From Deltaproteobacteria bacterium (GTDB lineage Bacteria; Myxococcota; UBA727; VGSZ01): 64,000 nucleotides of DNA. Below are positions 51,808 to 59,981 of this stretch, in pieces. Under the pieces are notes generated by a model. The model was not told the DNA's origin, made no database searches, and saw nothing but the letters and a program-made list of their open reading frames with translations. The stretch covers positions 1 through 64,000 of the forward strand of contig JACOUT010000002.1 of assembly GCA_016177705.1 (NCBI GenBank), read 5' to 3'. Position 1 is the stretch's first letter. Each line of letters opens with the position of its first letter. Both the position numbers and the translations under genes were made by a program.

Positions 51808-54036
51808 ATGCCCCGCCCGCGCCCGCGAGACACGGTGCTCTGGTTGTTGGCCGTGCTCGGCACGTTCGTCGGCGCGACGGCCGCCTCGGCGGCGTTCGAC
51901 GCTGCCACGGGGAAAGTCGTGATGGCGAACGCGGCGTGGTCGTTGCCATTCGACGGGCGCGCAGAGCTCGACGGCGCCTCCGTGTTCGCCTACGACTCGA
52001 ACGGCGAGGTGCTCGACCTCACCGCAGTGCAAGACCGCCTGCTCGACGACGGCGAGCGCGCCATCGAGGGCACGGGCCTGATCCGGCTTGGCGGCGACAT
52101 CTCGTACGTCAGCGTCGGGCTGCCCTCGCCCGACGCCAATGCCGCCATCGACGCCCTGCGCGACCGGCGCGTGCGCGCGACGCTCTGGCAGCGGCCGCGC
52201 GGCACGCGCGTCGGCGCCTCGCTCAGTTGGTTCACCGGCGCGTACGACGATCCGAACGCGAGCTGGCTCGCCTCCGTCACGCTGCAGCCGACCGGCAACG
52301 TCACCGACGACGGCTGGGAGGAGTGGACCAGCGGCCCGTTCGACTTCGCCTGGGCCGGTCGCTTCGCGCCCGCCTTCATCACCTTCACCGACGAGCAGTA
52401 CTACGTGTACTACGGCGGCGGCAGTTGGGACGTCGAGGCGCAGACGTACGTCGACGGCCTCGAGATCGTCGATCTCGGGCCCGCTGCGGTGACGCCGACC
52501 GCGTGCGCGCTGCCGAGCGAGCGCACCGACTGCGGCGACGAAGGCGTCTGCCACCTGGGCGTGTGCGTCGACGCGGCGCTGCGCTTGGGTGCGCCGCTCG
52601 AGGACGCCGCGCTGCGCGCCGACTACGTCGACCGCCGCGTCTTCGAGGTCGAGCACTTCGAGGGCGGCCGCGCGCCGCGCGCGCGCGCCGGCCTGGTCGC
52701 CGCCGCGCTCGCGCCGCTCAAGGAGGCCGCGCGGGCCGTCGAGTTCTGGCCCACCTTCGCCGCGGCGTACCAGCTACTCGTCGACGGGCATGCGAGCGCA
52801 CCCATGGTCTCCTACCCGAGCTACGCCAATGGCGGCGTCTGCCTGCACGCCGGCGAGGCCGACCTGTTGTCCGATCTCGACGCCGAGGAGCGCTTGGTGC
52901 CGCTGGTGTTCTCCGCTGGCGACAACGAGCTCGGCGCGCTGCTCGCCCCCGGCGACGCGCTGGTGCGCGTCGACGGCTTGCCGGTGCGGGAGTGGGCGGC
53001 CGCCGCGTCGCGCTTGATCTCGCACCCCGGCGATCCGGCCGGTCGCGACGTCGTCACGGCGCCACAAATCTTCAACGCGGCGCTCGACGCGGGCGCGATC
53101 GTCACCTTCGCGCGCTGCGCCGGCCCGGCAGCGTGCGCGACGAGCGAGGTCGAGGAGATAACGGTCGACCTCGGCGCGCTCACCGGCGACCGCCTGCTCG
53201 ACGGCGGCACGGCGCCGCTGCTCGCCTATAGCGCCTCGGCCACCTGCGACTTCCGCTTCCGCCGCCCGGTGGAGGCGCCCGACGTCAAGGACTACGCGTT
53301 TGCCGGCTCGGCCGACGAAGGCGGCGTGCGCTCGCTCTTGATCAACGGCGTGCCTGACCGCTACATGGAGGGCGGCGACGCCTGGTTCGATCACGTCACC
53401 AGCGCGCTCGGCGACGATCCCACGTTGGTGCTGTTCGACGAACGCAGCGGCGCCGGCGGCAGCATCGACGCCGTCGACCTGATCGCAGCCATGCTGCTCG
53501 CCGACGGTGACAGCTACGCCATGGACTTCCTGCCCTCGTTCGAAGGCGCAGAAGACGACGGCGCGCCGCGCGCGGCCGTGGTCGCGTGCTCGAACGACCC
53601 CAACGCCTACTCGTGCGGCAACGGCTTCCGCTACCGCATCGGCGACGGCGGCGGGCCGGTGGCGAGCGCGGCCGACGCCAAGCTGGCGGTGCTCATCGCC
53701 GACGACGTCAGCGGCAACGACTACGTGACGCGCCTGCTGAAGGAGCGCAGCGGCGGCGCCACGCGCATCTTCGGCGACGGCGCCACCTGGGGCGCGTTCG
53801 GCGTCATCTGGTCGATGGCGGCGCACGTGGGCGAGCTGATGGGCGGCAGCATGCAGGTGCAGGACACCATCTTCGTCGACAGCGTCGACGAGCCGCTCAC
53901 CGGCGAGCAGCGCTTCGAGACCTCGACCGGCATCAGGCCCGACGTCGTGGTGCGGCAGCTCCAAAGCGACGCGGTGTTCGGCCGCGACACCGTGCTCGAG
54001 GCCGCGCGCGCGTGGCTCCTGGAGGTGCAGCCATGA
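51808..54036 (+). CDS. Predicted secreted S41-family (tail-specific) protease
   Basis: The 742-residue protein has a signal peptide (VLWLLAVLGTFVGATAASA), a galactose-binding-like domain, a Cys motif resembling the lipoprotein heads here (CALPSERTDCGDEGVC), and, from residue about 400, a PDZ-like part and an S41-like core (LVLFDERSGAGGSIDAVDLI, IADDVSGNDYVTRLLKERS, FGDGATWGAFG). The Ser in SGND is a possible nucleophile, but the usual SASE motif is not exact, so activity is uncertain. Start ATG 51808. It overlaps the lipoprotein gene that follows (ATGA). Confidence 0.65.
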   Translation: MPRPRPRDTVLWLLAVLGTFVGATAASAAFDAATGKVVMANAAWSLPFDGRAELDGASVFAYDSNGEVLDLTAVQDRLLDDGERAIEGTGLIRLGGDISYVSVGLPSPDANAAIDALRDRRVRATLWQRPRGTRVGASLSWFTGAYDDPNASWLASVTLQPTGNVTDDGWEEWTSGPFDFAWAGRFAPAFITFTDEQYYVYYGGGSWDVEAQTYVDGLEIVDLGPAAVTPTACALPSERTDCGDEGVCHLGVCVDAALRLGAPLEDAALRADYVDRRVFEVEHFEGGRAPRARAGLVAAALAPLKEAARAVEFWPTFAAAYQLLVDGHASAPMVSYPSYANGGVCLHAGEADLLSDLDAEERLVPLVFSAGDNELGALLAPGDALVRVDGLPVREWAAAASRLISHPGDPAGRDVVTAPQIFNAALDAGAIVTFARCAGPAACATSEVEEITVDLGALTGDRLLDGGTAPLLAYSASATCDFRFRRPVEAPDVKDYAFAGSADEGGVRSLLINGVPDRYMEGGDAWFDHVTSALGDDPTLVLFDERSGAGGSIDAVDLIAAMLLADGDSYAMDFLPSFEGAEDDGAPRAAVVACSNDPNAYSCGNGFRYRIGDGGGPVASAADAKLAVLIADDVSGNDYVTRLLKERSGGATRIFGDGATWGAFGVIWSMAAHVGELMGGSMQVQDTIFVDSVDEPLTGEQRFETSTGIRPDVVVRQLQSDAVFGRDTVLEAARAWLLEVQP

Positions 54037-54809
54037 ACCGCCTCGCCCTCTCGCTGTCGCTGCTGATCGTCGTTTGTGCATGCAGGGGCCGCGACCCCGA
54101 CGTCGGCAAGCTGCCCGTCGTCGAGCCGAAGCCGCCCGCGCGCACGCTCACCAGGCGCGCGCTTTTTGGCGCCATGCCGGTCGAGAACCGCTTCCAGGAT
54201 CCGCTGATCACCTTCAGCGGCACCGGGTGGTTCGCGTTCGGCTCGGGCTACTCCTGGCCCACCAGCTACCGCCGCGTCGACCAGTCGAGCCCGACCGGCA
54301 CGCCGGTGCTGGTGCTGCCGGGCCCCGAGAATAACGGCGGCGTCACCGCCCTCGGGCAGCTCAAGACGGCCCGCACGCCCTTGCACCTCGAGACCTGGCT
54401 CGGCCGCGAGGAGGGTGGCGGCGACGACTTCAGCGGCGTTGACGTCTCACTGGTGGGGCTGTTCGCCGACGGCGAGGAGCGCGCGGTCTCGCTCACCATC
54501 GACGAGAGCTCGCGCCAGGTGCTCGGCGGCGTCGCTTGGGCGCGCTTCACCGCCGACCTCGACGAGGGGCCAGTCGGCTGGGCCTACTTCATGGCGGGCG
54601 ACGGCAACGAGGAGACGCTGTTGCTCACCGGCGCGGTCGCGGTCGATCTGCCGGCGCAGGCAGGCGCGGCGTTCGGCTTCAGCAAGCCGCGTGCGCCCAG
54701 CGCGCGCGAGCGCGAGCTGGCGGCAGCGGCGCGTGAGCGCTCGCAGCAGTTGGCGTTGGCACCTCGACCGCGGCCGTCGCGGCCGAAGCACCCGGCGGCC
54801 GGCCGCTGA
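54033..54809 (+). CDS. Lipoprotein partner of the S41-like protein
   Basis: The 258-residue protein has a signal peptide and lipobox (LLIVVCAC), followed by a beta-rich region with WFAFGSGYSWPTSYRR and SLVGLFADGEERAVSLT. The end has a charged segment SARERELAAAARERSQQLA. It overlaps the protease gene by four bases, so the two are coexpressed and likely act together at the cell surface. No family is recognised. Confidence 0.65.
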   Translation: MNRLALSLSLLIVVCACRGRDPDVGKLPVVEPKPPARTLTRRALFGAMPVENRFQDPLITFSGTGWFAFGSGYSWPTSYRRVDQSSPTGTPVLVLPGPENNGGVTALGQLKTARTPLHLETWLGREEGGGDDFSGVDVSLVGLFADGEERAVSLTIDESSRQVLGGVAWARFTADLDEGPVGWAYFMAGDGNEETLLLTGAVAVDLPAQAGAAFGFSKPRAPSARERELAAAARERSQQLALAPRPRPSRPKHPAAGR

Positions 54810-54818
54810 CCTGCGAGG

Positions 54819-55886
54819 TCAGCGCCGGAGCACGTCGCGCCACCAGGGTCGGGTGGGCCGAGATGTACCGGCTGCGACGTCGATGGGCTCGCCGAGCAAC
54901 GGCGTCCACAGCTCGGCGCCGTCGCCCTGGGCGCGCGTGAACAGGGTCTCGGCGGGCTCCTGCCACTCGTGCAGCGCCAGATCGAAGGTGCCCCAGTGCA
55001 CCGGCAAGAGCGCGCGCGCGTTGGCGCGCACGAACGCTTGATACGCCGCGTCGGGGCCGAGGTGGATGTCGCCCCAGGCCGGGTGGTAGGCGCCGATCTC
55101 GAACAGCACGACGTCGAAGGGGCCAAAGGACGCCCCGATGTCGACGTGCTCGTCGGTGGGGCCGGTGTCGCCCGAGGTGAACACGCGGTGGCGCGGCCCG
55201 AGCACGGCGAAGCCGGCCCACAAGGTGCGGTTGCGATCGAGCGGACCGCGCCCCGAGAAGTGCTGCGCCGGCACCGCCACCACGTCGACGTCGCCGACCT
55301 TGGTGCCCTCGCCCCAGTCGAGCTCCTCGATGAGCGGTGCCGGCACGCCGAGGCGCTCCAAGTGGGCGCCGACGCCGAGCGCGGTGATGAAGCGTCCGCT
55401 GAAGCCCGGCACCGCGCCGGCGGCGAGCGCGCGCACCGTCGAGGCGCACAGGTGGTCGTAGTGGTCGTGGGTCAGCAGCACGGCGTCGACCGGCGGCAGC
55501 TCGGCCAGCGGCAGCGGCGGCGGGTGGAAGCGCTTGGGCCCGACCAGCGTGAAGGGGCTCGCGCGCTCGCCCCACACCGGGTCGGTCAAGAGGCGCACCC
55601 CGTCGATCTCGATGAGCACGGTCGAGTGGCCGAGCCAGGTGACGCGCAGCGCGCTCGGCGCCTGCCGCAACGTCGCCGCGGTGGCGCCGAACAACGGCAG
55701 CGGCGAGGAGGGGGAGCGCCCCTCACGTTTGAACAGGAACTCGCCCATCACCGACAGGCCGTTCTTCACGCTCGGTGATCGGGTGCGGTCGGTGTTGTGG
55801 AAGGCGCCGTCGCGAAAGCGGCGCGACAGCGACACGCGGCGCTCGCGCGCGCTCCTGGCCTGGTCGGTCGCGGTCACCGAGGTCAC
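54819..55886 (-). CDS. NAPE-PLD-like metallo-beta-lactamase-fold hydrolase
   Basis: The 355-residue protein has LRVTWLGHSTVLIEIDG, the typical opening, followed by THDHYDHL (metal ligands), then VPAQHFSGR, TSGDTGPTDEH and LLPVHWGTFDL, the pattern of N-acylphosphatidylethanolamine phospholipase D and UlaG-like hydrolases. It has no signal peptide. Substrates in this group are phosphodiesters or lactones. It converges with the lipoprotein gene at 54033 with a nine-base gap. Confidence 0.88.
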   Translation of the reverse strand: MTSVTATDQARSARERRVSLSRRFRDGAFHNTDRTRSPSVKNGLSVMGEFLFKREGRSPSSPLPLFGATAATLRQAPSALRVTWLGHSTVLIEIDGVRLLTDPVWGERASPFTLVGPKRFHPPPLPLAELPPVDAVLLTHDHYDHLCASTVRALAAGAVPGFSGRFITALGVGAHLERLGVPAPLIEELDWGEGTKVGDVDVVAVPAQHFSGRGPLDRNRTLWAGFAVLGPRHRVFTSGDTGPTDEHVDIGASFGPFDVVLFEIGAYHPAWGDIHLGPDAAYQAFVRANARALLPVHWGTFDLALHEWQEPAETLFTRAQGDGAELWTPLLGEPIDVAAGTSRPTRPWWRDVLRR

Positions 55887-55928
55887 GGCGTCGATGATAG
55901 CGACTTGGCGCCGCGGCGCGGATCACGC

Positions 55929-55960
55929 AAAAAGCGAAGGCGCCCCGGAGGGCGCCTTCG
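55929..55960 (-). terminator. Rho-independent terminator of the small lipoprotein gene
   Basis: A perfect 11-bp stem, CGAAGGCGCCC with GGGCGCCTTCG, has a four-base loop (CGGA). It is followed on the minus strand by CTTTTTG. It lies 24 bp beyond the stop of the 55984-56292 gene. This is the cleanest intrinsic terminator in the window. Confidence 0.9.
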
Positions 55961-55983
55961 TCATGCTCCGATGGAGCGGTCGA

Positions 55984-56292
<309 letters not shown>

Positions 56293-56368
56293 GGCTTCCT
56301 CTTTCAGCGTTCAGCGTAGTTGGGAGGGGGGAGCGGGCGGCATGCCCGCTCCCGAACGTGATCAATGA

Positions 56369-56794
56369 TCACTTCTTCGCGGGCGGCTCCGGGGCGGCGG
56401 GCGGCGCGGCCAGGCCAGCGCGCTTGCCTTCCTTGTCCTTGAGACGGGTGACCACGGCGGTCAGCTCGGCGTTGTTGGTCGCGGTCGCGATCTGCTCGAG
56501 ACGCTCGATGGCGCCGAGGTTCTTCGCGTGCGTGGCCTTCTCTTCCTCGGCAGCCTTGGCGGCGGCGTCGGCGTCAGCCTTGACCTCGGCCTTCTTGGCC
56601 TCGACCTTCTTTTCGGCCTTCTCGACCTTGGCCTCGACCTTGGCCGCGGCCTTCTCCTTAGCGTCCTCGATGGCCTTCTTCTTGGCCTCTTCCTTGGCCT
56701 TCTTGAGGGCTTCCTTCTTGGCGTCGTCGGCAAAGGCGACCGTCGCGGGCACGAGCGCGAGGGACGCGGCGATCAGCAGGCTCTGGATCTTCAT
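56369..56794 (-). CDS. Secreted Ala/Lys/Glu-rich coiled-coil protein
   Basis: The 141-residue protein has a signal peptide (MKIQSLLIAASLALVPATVAFA) and then a long run of K, E and A in heptads, expected to be one coiled coil (residues about 25-100), with a short Pro-rich end. Start ATG 56794 gives a good signal; another ATG is six residues earlier. It resembles periplasmic structural or spacer proteins but no family is certain. It is on the same strand as the small lipoprotein. Confidence 0.7.
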   Translation of the reverse strand: MKIQSLLIAASLALVPATVAFADDAKKEALKKAKEEAKKKAIEDAKEKAAAKVEAKVEKAEKKVEAKKAEVKADADAAAKAAEEEKATHAKNLGAIERLEQIATATNNAELTAVVTRLKDKEGKRAGLAAPPAAPEPPAKK

Positions 56795-57022
56795 CTGGGC
56801 TCCTTGGGTCACGCGGTCATTCTCGCTGCTCGGTCACCGTGTGGCGTCGACCGTCGACGTCGCATGGCAACCAGGCAGGCAGGTGGTTCACGCCAGCGCG
56901 GAACGCTCTCACCGAAGCTCGAACGGTGTCAACAGCACCGGCGGGAGACGCGCCGCGGCCGACGTGGGTCATGGTTGCAAAGCTAACGAGCGCACGACGT
57001 GAGCGCGCTCGAGATCGGCCCG

Positions 57023-57065
57023 TTTACCAACACGTTACCGCTGCGCGCTTTACCAAACCGTTACC
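57023..57065. repeat. Two direct repeats with four TTACC boxes upstream of tRNA-Leu
   Basis: TTTACCAACACGTTACC (57023-57039) and TTTACCAAACCGTTACC (57049-57065) are nearly identical 17-mers with a 26-bp period. Each contains two TTACC boxes 11 bp apart, about one helical turn. They lie just upstream of the tRNA-Leu promoter region and look like regulator-binding sites. Confidence 0.7.
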
Positions 57066-57069
57066 GGGT

Positions 57070-57098
57070 GCTGTCGGGTGCGCCGCCGCGTGCTACAC
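57070..57098 (+). promoter_or_regulatory. Possible tRNA-Leu promoter
   Basis: A CTGTCG hexamer (57070-57075) and TACACC (57093-57098) are spaced 17 bp apart and end 11 bp before the mature tRNA 5' end. Matches to a sigma70 consensus are partial. The TTACC repeats end just upstream. Confidence 0.35.
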
Positions 57099-57109
57099 CG
57101 TGCGCGATC

Positions 57110-57191
57110 GCAAGCGTGGCGGAACTGGCAGACGCGCGGGATTTAGATTCCCGTGGGGCAACCCGTGGGGGTTCGATTCCCCCCGCTTGCA
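57110..57191 (+). tRNA. tRNA-Leu (anticodon UAG)
   Basis: The acceptor stem GCAAGCG pairs with CGCTTGC, followed by discriminator A. The anticodon arm CGGGA-TTTAGAT-TCCCG exposes UAG, reading CUA. A short extra arm of class II type (about GTGGGGCAACCC region) and the T-arm GGGGG-TTCGATT-CCCCC follow. The 3' CCA is not encoded. It is 110 bp upstream of tig. Confidence 0.97.
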
Positions 57192-57203
57192 CTCCCCCCC
57201 AAA

Positions 57204-57223
57204 CGTGCCCGTGCCCGTGCCCG
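57204..57223. repeat. (CGTGCC)3 hexamer repeat ahead of tig
   Basis: The tract CGTGCCCGTGCCCGTGCCCG lies between tRNA-Leu and tig. It is the same repeat, in the same orientation relative to the following gene, as at 3198-3223. Its role is unknown. Confidence 0.85.
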
Positions 57224-57301
57224 TCCCAGCGCTGGTACCGGGCGTTGACCGCCGCGCACCGGCCTGGAATGCCGGTGTTTTCTTCTTCGTCGAGGACCGC
57301 C

Positions 57302-58621
57302 ATGGCTCTGCAGATCCGCAGTGAGATGAAGCAGCTTTCCCCGGTCGAGCGCGAGCTGTCCGTGGTGGTCCCCGGCACCGAGATCGCCAAGGAGCTGGAC
57401 CGCGCGTACCGCGAGCTGGGGGAGAAGGTCCGGCTCAAGGGCTTCCGCCAGGGCAAGGTGCCGCGCTACGTGCTCGAGCAGTACTACAAGGCCGACACTG
57501 AGCAGCGCGTGCTCGAGCACGTGGTGGGCGCGAGCTTCCGCGAAGCGGTCAAGAGCCACTCCATCGAGCCGGTCGCCAACCCGCAGATCAAGACCGCGGG
57601 CGAGCTGATCCCCGGCATGGACTTCTCGTACTCGGCCAAGGTCGAGGTCAAGCCTGTCGTCGACATCAAGCAGTTCGCGGGCCTCGAGCTGAAGCGCACC
57701 CGCTACGAGGTCACCGACGCCGACGTGCAGCAGGAGCTCGACTCGCTGCGCGAACGCCACGCCAAGGTGGTGGCGGTCGAGGGACGGGACACCGTGCAGC
57801 AAGGCGACCTGCTCGAGACCAACTGGTCCGGCGAGGTGGAAGGCGAGCACGCCAAGGGCCTGAGCGGCCTCTCCTACGTCGTCGAGGTGGGCGCCGGCAC
57901 CTTCCCCTTCAAGGAGGCGGATCAGGCGCTGGTGGGCAAGAAGGTCGACGACAACTTCACCGTCGACGTCAAGGTGCCCGACGACTATCGGGTGGAGGCG
58001 CTGCGCGGCAAGGCCGCCAAGCTGACCTTCAAGCTGCTCGGCCTCAAGCACAAGACGCTGCCGGTACTCGACGACGAGTTCGCCAAAGACCTGTCGGACG
58101 ACGTCGAGTCGCTCGAGCAGTTGCGCACCAAGATCCGCACCGACATGGGCGAGATGGCCAAGTCGCGCACCGAGACCGAGACGCGCAGCGTGGTGATCGA
58201 CGCGCTCATCGAGAAGAACCCCTTCGATCTGCCGCAGGCGCTGGTCGAGCGCGCCGCCGAGCAGATCGCCGCGGAGAAGCTCAACCGCCTGCCGCAGCAG
58301 CAGGCCGAGATGCTCTGGCAGGCGCGCGGCGTGCAGCTCAAGGAAGACGCTCGGCCCGCGGCCATCAAGCAGGTGCGCATGAGCTTGATCCTCGAGGAGC
58401 TGGTCAAGCGCGAGAAGATCGAGATCACCGACGCCGACATCGAGGCGCACATCGAGAAGATCGCGAGCGAGCTCGGCTCCACGGTCAAGAACGTCAAGAA
58501 CGTCTACAAGAAGGGCCGGCGCCTGGACGAGCTGCGCTTCCAGCTCTCCACCGCGCGCATGCTCGAGCGCGTCATCGAGCAGGCCAAGTTCGAGGACACG
58601 GTCAAGCCCGCGCTCGGCTGA
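57302..58621 (+). CDS. tig: Trigger factor
   Basis: Trigger factor is the ribosome-bound folding chaperone. The ribosome-binding signature GFRQGKVPRYVLEQYY is at residues about 44-59 (LKGFRQGKVPR). A PPIase-like middle domain and a helical C-terminal arm follow, and the length (439) is normal. ATG 57302 has AGGA nine bases upstream. It is not followed directly by clpP and clpX as in many bacteria; the next gene is of unknown function. Confidence 0.95.
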   Translation: MALQIRSEMKQLSPVERELSVVVPGTEIAKELDRAYRELGEKVRLKGFRQGKVPRYVLEQYYKADTEQRVLEHVVGASFREAVKSHSIEPVANPQIKTAGELIPGMDFSYSAKVEVKPVVDIKQFAGLELKRTRYEVTDADVQQELDSLRERHAKVVAVEGRDTVQQGDLLETNWSGEVEGEHAKGLSGLSYVVEVGAGTFPFKEADQALVGKKVDDNFTVDVKVPDDYRVEALRGKAAKLTFKLLGLKHKTLPVLDDEFAKDLSDDVESLEQLRTKIRTDMGEMAKSRTETETRSVVIDALIEKNPFDLPQALVERAAEQIAAEKLNRLPQQQAEMLWQARGVQLKEDARPAAIKQVRMSLILEELVKREKIEITDADIEAHIEKIASELGSTVKNVKNVYKKGRRLDELRFQLSTARMLERVIEQAKFEDTVKPALG

Positions 58622-58625
58622 CGAG

Positions 58626-59363
58626 GTGAGCGCGCCGCGCGTCACCCGCTGCACCACCTGGCTGCGCTTGCGCATGCGCGGCCTGCGCTACCGCGAGATC
58701 TCGCGTGCCGTTGGGCCGTGGATGGGCGCGCTCGGTTGGGCGCTGTCGCGCGTGACCGAGCTGTCGAGTAATGAGCTGGCGCCGCTCGAGGTGACGCTGA
58801 TCGAGCCCATCGCCGGCGAGCCGCAGGTGGGGCGCGAGATCGAGCGGCTCGGCTTCACCAAGCTCGCCGCCTTCACGCTGCCCGAGTTCACCGGCGAGAA
58901 CAGCACGCACGTCTACCTCGACCACGCCGGCACCACGCTCGCCGAGGCCGTCTGGTTCAAGGCGGTGGGCGGCGAGCGCACCACGGTTGCGCTGTCCTCG
59001 CTCGTCGAGGGCGGGTCGGTCACCCGGCTGCGCACCGTCGAGCTGCCCAAGGACGCGCCGCTCGATCCGCCGCCGGGCTGGCTGGTGCGCTTTCAGGCGG
59101 GCGCCCTCGGCGATCGCGTTGACGGGCATCGTGCCGCGCTGGCCGCGCTCACCGGCAAGCCGGTGAGCGTCGAGCCCGCCACGCTCTACGACCACCTGCA
59201 CATCGGCCACCTCGAGGCCATGCGCCACGCATTCACGCGCGGAGCGTACCAGGCGGCGGAGCCGGCGCAGGTCGAGGCGCTGTTCGCGGCCAAGGGGCTC
59301 ACGCGCGAGGGTGACGCGACCGCGGCGGCGGCGCCGCCACAGGTCGCCCACTCGATCGAGTGA
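58626..59363 (+). CDS. Conserved protein of unknown function
   Basis: The 245-residue protein starts at GTG 58626, four bases after the tig stop, so it is cotranscribed with tig. The N-terminus is basic with a short hydrophobic stretch. Segments TEVTLIEPIAGEPQVGR-like, LPEFTGENSTHVYLDHAG and LRTVELPKDAPLDPPPGWLV suggest a soluble alpha/beta fold. No motif identifies an activity. No family is recognised. Confidence 0.65.
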   Translation: MSAPRVTRCTTWLRLRMRGLRYREISRAVGPWMGALGWALSRVTELSSNELAPLEVTLIEPIAGEPQVGREIERLGFTKLAAFTLPEFTGENSTHVYLDHAGTTLAEAVWFKAVGGERTTVALSSLVEGGSVTRLRTVELPKDAPLDPPPGWLVRFQAGALGDRVDGHRAALAALTGKPVSVEPATLYDHLHIGHLEAMRHAFTRGAYQAAEPAQVEALFAAKGLTREGDATAAAAPPQVAHSIE

Positions 59364-59402
59364 CCGTGAGCACGAAGCGATCCATCGCCGACCGCCCTCG
59401 GG

Positions 59403-59939
59403 TCAGGGAGCGCCCTTCGGCTGACAACGGACCGTCGACAAGGAGGCCGTCAGCGGCTCGAGCGCGATCGCAGGCGGCAGCGTCGCGACGGCAGCGAGCA
59501 CCTCGCCCCCGACGAGGAAGACCGCCCTGAGGTGGCGGTTTGGCGGGCTGCCGTGGTGATCCGGCGCCCACGAGTACACGAGCAGCCGGCCGGACCCGAG
59601 CGCGTCTTCACGCACCAGGGCGAAGCCCGGCTGCCCGCTCCACGACGCCGCGGTGCGCCGCTTGGCTACGTCGACGGCAGCGCTCACGGTGGGCTCGCGG
59701 GCCTGCTCGACCATGAGCTGCGCCGTCATGTCGTCGCTGAAGGCCTCGATGACGTGGTCGGGCATGACGCCGCCGTTCATCTTCCAGCCGGGCGGCAGGT
59801 CCATGGTGCAGGTCAGCGTGGCGAGGTGAAGCTCGTGCGGCCCGGCCGGGGCGGCAGGGGCGTCGGGCGCCGGCGGTGGACGCGGCGACGGACAGGCCGC
59901 GAGCAGGAAGAAGGACGCGGCGAGGAACTTGCGCAGCAC
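59403..59939 (-). CDS. Small lipoprotein, unknown function
   Basis: The 178-residue protein has a signal peptide with lipobox (LLAAC) followed by a Pro-rich linker, then a compact domain with two Cys (TCTMDLPPGWKMNGG ... STVRCQP). It resembles small outer-membrane or periplasmic lipoproteins with a single domain. It is 42 bp downstream of the GH92 gene on the same strand. Confidence 0.65.
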   Translation of the reverse strand: MLRKFLAASFFLLAACPSPRPPPAPDAPAAPAGPHELHLATLTCTMDLPPGWKMNGGVMPDHVIEAFSDDMTAQLMVEQAREPTVSAAVDVAKRRTAASWSGQPGFALVREDALGSGRLLVYSWAPDHHGSPPNRHLRAVFLVGGEVLAAVATLPPAIALEPLTASLSTVRCQPKGAP

Positions 59940-59981
59940 CAGCGGACCCTCCGTTGAAGGGCGACCACACGAAGGACGCGC

